Shown here: positions 1-5,434 of the stretch, piece by piece | Layout: every line of letters starts with the position of its first letter | How positions within the stretch are numbered: the first letter of the stretch is position 1 | From: an uncultured Synechococcus sp. | GTDB lineage: Bacteria > Cyanobacteriota > Cyanobacteriia > PCC-6307 > Cyanobiaceae | Assembly (NCBI GenBank): GCA_937975655.1 | Contig: CALJTZ010000498.1 | Span: forward strand, 1 to 5,434 | DNA: 5,434 nt | Direction: 5' to 3' | Notes under the pieces: model-generated | The model's input: the letters and a program-made list of their open reading frames with translations, nothing else | What the model was told of the DNA's origin: nothing | Databases searched by the model: none | Translations under genes and position numbers: made by a program

Positions 1-326
1 GGTTCGTCGAAGCCCAGGCAGATCACGGGGTGGCCGACGCCCGCCTCGCGCTCGCCGCCGCCGAACAGGCCGCCCAAGGGGTTCACCACCCGCCGCACTG
101 TGTCGATCCGCACCACAGCCGGACCCACCTTGTCCACGGCATTCACGATGAAGCTGGTGCCGGGCTGCAGGGGAGGCGCCGCCGGCGCATCACTCACCCG
201 GGTGGGATCGCCACCGCGCCCCCCCGGCAGGCCGGGCAGGTTGCTGTTGCAGGCCGCCAGCAGGCTGGCGCCCAGCAGGGTGCTGATCAGGGCTACGCGG
301 CGGCGCACACGCATCAATCGGGCCAT
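1..326 (-). CDS. HtrA/Deg-family serine protease, N-terminal part only (runs off the left edge)
   Basis: The 5' part (108 codons) of a trypsin-like serine protease of the HtrA/Deg family, which degrades misfolded proteins in the periplasm or thylakoid lumen. It is recognised by the stretch at residues 58-79, which contains VGPAVVRIDTVRR, followed by NPLGGLFGG at 82-90; this is the typical entry to the protease domain in cyanobacterial HtrA proteins. The catalytic His-Asp-Ser triad and the PDZ domain lie outside the window. The N-terminus has basic residues (3-10), a hydrophobic core (11-25) and a lipobox-like LAAC with Cys26, then a Gly/Pro-rich linker, so the protein may be a lipid-anchored exported protease. 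ATG at 326 is chosen; an in-frame ATG at 314 would shorten the basic region but keep the lipobox. No clear Shine-Dalgarno is seen. The gene is divergent from dnaA. The last 17 or so residues at the window edge do not resemble the expected GxGSGF stretch. Family call is firm; which paralogue is unknown. Confidence 0.85.
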   Translation of the reverse strand, partial: MARLMRVRRRVALISTLLGASLLAACNSNLPGLPGGRGGDPTRVSDAPAAPPLQPGTSFIVNAVDKVGPAVVRIDTVRRVVNPLGGLFGGGEREAGVGHPVICLGFDE

Positions 327-417
327 GCAGGCGGGCTTTGGGGCCAGGTCGTGATGCGCATCATTTAAGACCGACCAGGCGGGGGGACGACCGTATATTC
401 GGCAGTTTGGGCGTGGC
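327..417. other. Divergent intergenic region between the htrA-type gene and dnaA
   Basis: This 91-bp gap must hold the start signals of both divergent genes. It is the only place in the window with A/T-rich hexamers outside genes: TATATT at 394-399 facing dnaA and, on the other strand, TTAAAT (complement of 363-368) facing the protease gene. The second matches the -10 consensus at only 4 of 6 positions and has no recognisable -35 partner, so it is not listed separately. No DnaA-box cluster, A/T-rich unwinding region or inverted repeat is visible, so nothing suggests a replication origin here. Confidence 0.6.
394..399 (+). promoter_or_regulatory. Candidate -10 element for dnaA
   Basis: TATATT differs from the TATAAT consensus at one position and stands out in an otherwise G+C-rich gap. 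It ends 18 bp before the GTG start, so transcription would begin about 10-12 nt upstream of the start codon and leave a very short leader. No TTGACA-like hexamer is found about 17 bp upstream (around 371-376). The call rests on one hexamer and its position. Confidence 0.3.
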
Positions 418-1833
<1,416 letters not shown>

Positions 1834-1837
1834 CCCC

Positions 1838-2791
1838 CTACTGGGTGATGGGCTCGCTGCGGTCGAGGCCTTCCACCTCACCGGCAAACACACGACTGGC
1901 GGTGATGTCGTCGGCCTCCAGGGTCATCAGGTCGAGCTTGGTGATCCCCACGCTCGCCATGCGATTGAACAGGCGGTTGGCCTGGCGCATGCGGGCCCGG
2001 TCGATGGCATTGCGGATCGAGCGGGCATTGGCGAAGAACGGCAGCAGCATGCGCCGCTGGATGTACTCAGCGAAGGCCGCCGTGGCTTCGTCGCTGAAGC
2101 GGTAGTTTTCTGCCGCCAGGATCAACTTGGCGATGGCCAGCAGTTCTGAAGCGGTGTAATCGGGGAAGTCGATGTGGTTCGCCACCCGCGAGGAGAGCCC
2201 CGGGTTGGACTGGTAGAACACATCCATCCGGTCTTTGTAGCCCGCAAAGATCACCACCAGATCGTCGCGGTTGGCCTCCATCACCTGCAGCAGGATCTCG
2301 ATCGCTTCGGCGCCGTAGTCACGCTCGTTTTCCGGGCGGTAGAGGTAGTAGGCCTCATCGATGAACAGCACCCCGCCCATCGCCTTCTTGAGCATCTCCC
2401 GCGTTTTCGGGGCGGTGTGGCCGATGTATTGGCCCACCAGATCGTCGCGGGTAGCGGTCACCACGTGACCCTTACGCACGTAGCCGAGGCGGTGCAGGAT
2501 CTGGGACATGCGAGCGGCCACCGTGGTTTTGCCGGTGCCTGGCCGCCCGGTGAACGACATGTGCAGGCTGGGGGCCGTGGTGGCCAGGCCCACCTGTTTG
2601 CGGGCCCGTTCCACCACCAGCAGTGCCGCAATCTCGCGGATGCGGGTTTTCACCGGCCGCAGGCCAATCAGCTCCCGGTCCAGTTGGTGCAGCACATCCT
2701 GAACCTCGGCGCCCTCGAAGGCTGCCTGCAGGTTCACGGGGGTGTCGTCCGGGGATACGGGCGGATGCTCCGGCGGCTCAGAGGAGGCCAT
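1838..2791 (-). CDS. cbbX: CbbX, red-type Rubisco activase (AAA+ ATPase)
   Basis: A 317-residue AAA+ protein of the CbbX family. Characterised members form hexamers that use ATP to pull on Rubisco and release inhibitory sugar phosphates from its active site. Seen here: the family-typical ELIGLRPVKTRIREIAALL (about 40-58), Walker A GRPGTGKTT (82-90), a pore-loop motif QYIGHTAP (121-128), Walker B VLFIDEA (141-147), a sensor I region IFAGYK (181-186), a probable arginine finger Arg202 in GLSSRVANHIDFPDY, and a sensor II region NARSIRNAIDRARMRQANRLF (about 255-275). ATG at 2791 is chosen, giving MASSEPPE; an in-frame TTG at 2806 would add five residues but lengthen the overlap. The start overlaps the end of the acRAF-like gene by 14 nt and no Shine-Dalgarno is visible, which suggests translational coupling. 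In alpha-cyanobacteria cbbX accompanies carboxysomal form IA Rubisco. The family call is very secure; the Rubisco form served here is inferred. Confidence 0.95.
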   Translation of the reverse strand: MASSEPPEHPPVSPDDTPVNLQAAFEGAEVQDVLHQLDRELIGLRPVKTRIREIAALLVVERARKQVGLATTAPSLHMSFTGRPGTGKTTVAARMSQILHRLGYVRKGHVVTATRDDLVGQYIGHTAPKTREMLKKAMGGVLFIDEAYYLYRPENERDYGAEAIEILLQVMEANRDDLVVIFAGYKDRMDVFYQSNPGLSSRVANHIDFPDYTASELLAIAKLILAAENYRFSDEATAAFAEYIQRRMLLPFFANARSIRNAIDRARMRQANRLFNRMASVGITKLDLMTLEADDITASRVFAGEVEGLDRSEPITQ

Positions 2792-3032
2792 CGATGGCCG
2801 CGGCAAAGGCGTGATCTACAGCGCCGATGGGCTCGTTGTCCGCCTCAGACCGCAGGGTGATGTTCACGTAGGTGCGGCCAAAGCTGATGTCTGGATAGCG
2901 GCCCTGCTGTTCGCAGAAGTCGTTGAGGCGATCCAGGAAATCGCGGTTGGCGGCGTAGTCGGCGAAATCGATGCGCCGTTCCAGCCATTCCACCCGGTCG
3001 GGCTTGGGCCTGGGGTTCCACTGGTGATCCAT
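2778..3032 (-). CDS. acRAF-like alpha-carboxysome Rubisco assembly factor (degenerate pterin-4a-carbinolamine dehydratase fold)
   Basis: A small 84-residue protein related to pterin-4a-carbinolamine dehydratase (PCD). Alpha-carboxysome members of this group are known as acRAF and help assemble form IA Rubisco. Seen here: WLERRIDFADYAANRDFLDRL (about 16-36), then GRYPDISFGRTYVNITLRS (44-62) and a closing helix AVDHAFAAAIDGLL (71-84). At the place where catalytic PCDs carry the EHHP and L-x-TH histidines, this protein has GRYP (44-47) and SEAD (62-65), so it is unlikely to be an active dehydratase. The start is ATG at 3032, giving MDHQWNPRP, 10 bp after the chpX stop. An in-frame ATG at 3104 would add 24 unrelated residues inside chpX and is not favoured. 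The stop codon lies 14 nt inside the cbbX reading frame, so the two Rubisco-related genes are translationally linked. The fold is well supported by motif; the acRAF role rests on context and the missing histidines. Confidence 0.85.
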   Translation of the reverse strand: MDHQWNPRPKPDRVEWLERRIDFADYAANRDFLDRLNDFCEQQGRYPDISFGRTYVNITLRSEADNEPIGAVDHAFAAAIDGLL

Positions 3033-3042
3033 GGCTGTGAAC

Positions 3043-4164
3043 TTACGTCGCCGCCAGGCAGTCGGTGCGGCCTGCCGCCAGGCGTGTGGCCCAGCTCTCG
3101 GCATAGGCCCGATTGGCGGCCTGCTGCTGGGGATCCTGGCAATCCAGCGGGTGGGGCATGGTGCCGTTGATGGCGGCGTTGGTGACGCAGAACATCGACT
3201 TCTGGAAGCTCAGGCAGATCTTCACGTGCACGTCGCCCTCGCCCCGTGTGCGCTGGCGATACCAGTCGTGCAGGGCCTGGGGCAGGTGCCGGTACATGTC
3301 CTGCATCAGCAGGCTGGGGGGGATGCCGGCTCCCATGGTGGGCAGCGGATCGGCGTAGAGCGCCCCGTAGGCGAACTGACTCTGGTCGTGGGAGATGGCC
3401 TGGACCTGGGCATTGAAGCTCACGGTGCCCAGGAAGGGCATGCCCCGCAGAAACACGGCTTCCACGTAGGGCACGGCCACATCAGCCAGGAAGCTGAGGC
3501 CGGCCTCCGGGGGCAGCACCCAGAACTGTTGAGCACCGATGGTGACTGCATAGGTGATCGGGTTGGCCGCGGCGGCCACCAGCCCCTGCTTGATGAACTC
3601 CACCACCTCGGCGATGGTGCCCACACGGCCATCCCGTTCGGCGGCGGCCAGATCGAGGAACAGATCACTCATCACCCGCCAGAACTGGCCAAGGGCATGG
3701 GTGGTGGCCGCGGAGCGGATCAGCTCGGGAATGAAATTCGGGAAGAGGGGATTGAGCACCGCCAGCAGCGGATCCCTCCCCTTGGCCCGCACGATGGCCG
3801 CGCAGTTGGCCTTGAAGGCCTCGCTGTCGAAGTAGGCATCCATGCCGCCGGTGGCGTGCCACAGCATCGCTTTCTGGCAGTACTCGGCGTACTCAAAGTT
3901 GATCCGGTCGTGGGTCACATGGCGCCACCACTTGCCCAGGTTCAGATCGCCATCAAAGAAGCGGAACACTGGGAAGGGATTGAGGAACTGGCGCTCCGCC
4001 TGGAAGATCAGGTTGGTGCTGTAGGCATCCAGCACCACGCCGTAGCTCTCCAGAACCCCCACCACTTCCAGCAGGTGGTCATCGCTCTGGTCGAGGAGGG
4101 TCTGGCCCGATAGCAGCTGTTCGGCCAGCTGCTCCATGGTGGGCATCAGCACGGGGGTGGTCAT
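3043..4164 (-). CDS. chpX: CO2 hydration protein ChpX (CupB-type subunit of a CO2-uptake NDH-1 complex)
   Basis: A complete 373-residue member of the ChpX/CupA/CupB family. It binds the cytoplasmic side of a thylakoid NDH-1 complex at its NdhD/NdhF proton-pumping arm and hydrates CO2 to bicarbonate, probably at a metal site. Seen here: the family hallmark at 79-96, WWRHVTHDRINFEYAEYC, rich in possible metal ligands (His82, His85, Cys96); WHATGGMDAYFDS (102-114); HALGQFWRVMSDLFLDL (146-162); and VHVKICLSFQKSMFCVTNAAI (about 312-332). No signal peptide or clear membrane helix is seen, as expected for a peripheral subunit. The ATG at 4164 overlaps the ndhD4 stop in TGATG, which fixes the start and points to coupled translation with its partner. 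Pairing with NdhD4 favours the CupB-like (low-affinity, often constitutive) complex over the inducible NdhD3/CupA one; this subtype is inferred from context. Which residues bind the metal was not established here. Confidence 0.93.
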   Translation of the reverse strand: MTTPVLMPTMEQLAEQLLSGQTLLDQSDDHLLEVVGVLESYGVVLDAYSTNLIFQAERQFLNPFPVFRFFDGDLNLGKWWRHVTHDRINFEYAEYCQKAMLWHATGGMDAYFDSEAFKANCAAIVRAKGRDPLLAVLNPLFPNFIPELIRSAATTHALGQFWRVMSDLFLDLAAAERDGRVGTIAEVVEFIKQGLVAAAANPITYAVTIGAQQFWVLPPEAGLSFLADVAVPYVEAVFLRGMPFLGTVSFNAQVQAISHDQSQFAYGALYADPLPTMGAGIPPSLLMQDMYRHLPQALHDWYRQRTRGEGDVHVKICLSFQKSMFCVTNAAINGTMPHPLDCQDPQQQAANRAYAESWATRLAAGRTDCLAAT

Positions 4165-4166
4165 CA
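4162..4166 (-). promoter_or_regulatory. TGATG stop-start overlap joining ndhD4 to chpX
   Basis: On the minus strand the ndhD4 stop TGA (4166-4164) shares its A with the chpX ATG (4164-4162). No Shine-Dalgarno-like sequence precedes the chpX start (AGCCTGATCAGC immediately upstream). This arrangement usually means that the ribosome finishing the first gene starts the second, which would suit two subunits of one complex. Confidence 0.7.
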
Positions 4167-5434
4167 GCTGATCAGGCTCCCGGAGGCCATGGCGGCCACC
4201 AGTTCAGGCATCTGGGCCATGGCGGTGGTGGTGGCTTCCCCCAGCTGGGCCAGGCCGCCAGGCACCAGGCCCACCACGATCACCAGGGCTGTAAGCACCA
4301 GCGAGGGCAGCTGCTCCACCAGGGGAACCCTGGGGAGCTGCACATCGATCGGGGCGATGCGCTGGCCCGTTGGGGTGGTGGCGGGCAGGGCCGGCTGGAT
4401 GGCCAGGCGCCCGAAAAAGGCCCTGTTCACCAGCAGCAGGAAGTACACGGCGGTGAGGCCCGAGCCCACCATTGAGAGCAGGGTGGGCAGTGGGTAGGCC
4501 ACAAGACTGCCGCGGAACACCAGAAACTCGGAGATGAAGCCCGCCATCCCGGGCAGGCCGGCGCTGGCCATCACGCCCATGATCATCAGCGAGCCGGTGA
4601 GGGGCAGGCCCCGTTGGGGGTTCAGCAGGCCGCGCAGCACCTCCAGATCCCGGGTGCCTGTGGTGCGATACACCACGCCCACCAACAGGAACAGCAAGGC
4701 CGAGATCAGGCCGTGGCTCACCATCTGAAACACCGCACCCAGCAGGCTCACCGGTGTGGCCGCGGCTGCGGCCAGCAGCACATAGCCCATGTGGCCCACG
4801 GAGCTGTAGGCCACCATCCGTTTCATGTCGCGTTGGGCAATGGCTGCCAGGGAGCCGTAGAGCACCGAAATCGCAGCCCAGATGGCCAGGTATGGCCCCA
4901 TCTGGGCCCAGGCTTCAGGAAACAGGCCCAGGCAGAAGCGCAACAGGCCATAGGTGCCCAGCTTGAGCAGCACGCCCGCCAGGAGCACCGACACGGGGGT
5001 GGACGCCTCGGTGTGGGCATCCGGCAGCCAGGTGTGGAAGGGGAAGAGGGGGATCTTGATGCCGAAACCGATCAGCAGCGCGCCCATCAGGATCAGCTGG
5101 GTGCCCATGCCCAGCTGTTGGCTCAGCACCGGGGTGAGGCTGAAGTCCACCTGACCGGTAACCAGGGCCAGGCCGAGGAAGGCGCCCAGGATCAGCATCC
5201 CGCTTACGGCGGTGAAGATCAGGAACTTGGTGGCGGCGTAGGCGCGGTTGGCCCCACCCCACACGGAGATCAGCAGCCAGAGCGGGATCAGCTCCAGCTC
5301 ATAGAAAAGGAAAAACAGCAGCAGGTTCTGGGCCAGAAAGGCGCCATTCACGGCCCCGCTGATCACCAGCAGCAGGGCGAAGTAGAGCTTGGGCTTCTGG
5401 CTCACGCTGCCCGAGGCGAACGCGGACACAAAGT
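4164..5434 (-). CDS. ndhD4: NDH-1 subunit NdhD4 (NuoM/MrpD-type antiporter-like subunit), N-terminus outside the window
   Basis: The C-terminal 421 or more residues of a polytopic thylakoid-membrane proton-pumping subunit of NDH-1, homologous to NuoM. The frame stays open to the right edge, so the Met codon at 5429 is probably internal; full-length NdhD is roughly 500 residues, leaving perhaps 80-100 missing. Counting from that Met, hallmarks are FLFYELELIPLWLLI (40-54) with the conserved glutamate Glu44, AATKF (65-69), GIKIPLFPFHTWLPDAHTEA (123-142) with Lys125 and His132, LLKLGTYGLLR (154-164) with Lys156, AQRDMKRMVAYSSVGHMGYV (198-217), QMVSHGLISALLFL (235-248) and GLPGMAGFISEF (about 291-302). 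About eleven hydrophobic segments are visible. These lysines, glutamate and histidines form the proton path in the family. NdhD paralogues are hard to separate by eye; the number 4 is chosen because chpX follows directly and the alpha-carboxysome accessory genes come next. The partner ndhF4 would be expected just beyond the right edge. Confidence 0.9.
   Translation of the reverse strand, partial: FVSAFASGSVSQKPKLYFALLLVISGAVNGAFLAQNLLLFFLFYELELIPLWLLISVWGGANRAYAATKFLIFTAVSGMLILGAFLGLALVTGQVDFSLTPVLSQQLGMGTQLILMGALLIGFGIKIPLFPFHTWLPDAHTEASTPVSVLLAGVLLKLGTYGLLRFCLGLFPEAWAQMGPYLAIWAAISVLYGSLAAIAQRDMKRMVAYSSVGHMGYVLLAAAAATPVSLLGAVFQMVSHGLISALLFLLVGVVYRTTGTRDLEVLRGLLNPQRGLPLTGSLMIMGVMASAGLPGMAGFISEFLVFRGSLVAYPLPTLLSMVGSGLTAVYFLLLVNRAFFGRLAIQPALPATTPTGQRIAPIDVQLPRVPLVEQLPSLVLTALVIVVGLVPGGLAQLGEATTTAMAQMPELVAAMASGSLIS

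Noticed and set aside
130..138. TTGTCCACG, a 7-of-9 match to the DnaA box TTATCCACA
   Set aside because: It is single, imperfect and inside the htrA-type coding sequence. No other boxes or A/T-rich unwinding region lie near dnaA, so it does not support an origin here.
2254..2450. A 17-bp direct repeat, CCACCAGATCGTCGCGG, at 2254-2270 and 2434-2450
   Set aside because: Both copies are in the cbbX frame, exactly 60 codons apart, and encode the peptide RDDLV in two normal parts of the AAA+ domain. Shared residues plus strong codon preference explain it.
1838..2806. cbbX starting at TTG 2806
   Set aside because: ATG at 2791 is a better codon and gives a smaller overlap with the upstream gene; the five extra residues add no recognisable family sequence.
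2174..2860. Open frame of 228 codons on the plus strand opposite cbbX
   Set aside because: It is antisense to cbbX, with low-complexity His/Gly/Arg composition and no recognisable motif; a mirror effect of codon bias.
2778..3104. Longer version of the acRAF-like gene starting at ATG 3104
   Set aside because: The extra 24 residues are Arg/Pro/Ala-rich, unlike the family, and would overlap the end of chpX by about 60 nt. ATG at 3032 gives the normal size and spacing.
3031..4113. Long open frame (360 codons) on the plus strand opposite chpX
   Set aside because: It is antisense to a clearly recognised gene, has a composition rich in His, Gly and Ala typical of mirrored G+C-rich codons, and resembles no family I know.

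Overview
The window looks like chromosomal DNA from an alpha-cyanobacterium of the Synechococcus/Cyanobium group. The evidence is a cyanobacterial-type DnaA, an NDH-1 subunit NdhD paired with a ChpX/CupB-type CO2 hydration protein, and two alpha-carboxysome accessory genes (an acRAF-like assembly factor and the Rubisco activase CbbX). The DNA is clearly G+C-rich, which fits the higher-GC Synechococcus/Cyanobium lineages better than low-GC Prochlorococcus. This placement is inferred from gene content and was not tested by a search.

Layout. The left edge carries the 5' part of an HtrA/Deg-type serine protease gene on the minus strand (1-326, running out of the window). A 91-bp divergent intergenic region (327-417) separates it from dnaA on the plus strand (418-1833, GTG start). 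Only 4 bp after the dnaA stop, a minus-strand block ends convergently. In its own transcription order this block is ndhD4 (5' end outside the window, ending 4164), chpX (4164-3043), an acRAF-like gene (3032-2778) and cbbX (2791-1838). Its junctions are a 1-nt overlap, a 10-bp gap and a 14-nt overlap, so it reads as one polycistronic unit. There is no tRNA, rRNA, insertion sequence, CRISPR array or convincing terminator. The only gene-free stretch of any size is 327-417.

How the genes work together. NdhD4 and ChpX belong to the specialised NDH-1 complex that converts CO2 to bicarbonate at the thylakoid membrane, driven by electron flow and proton pumping. The bicarbonate feeds the carboxysome, where Rubisco fixes the released CO2. 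The acRAF-like protein and CbbX act on Rubisco itself, one in assembly and one in reactivation. The block therefore links inorganic-carbon uptake to Rubisco upkeep. The Rubisco and carboxysome shell genes, and the partner ndhF4, are not in the window.

I see no new biological system here. The most useful points are the tight convergence of this carbon-concentrating block with dnaA, the loss of the pterin-dehydratase histidines in the acRAF-like protein, and a probable lipoprotein signal on the HtrA-type protease.
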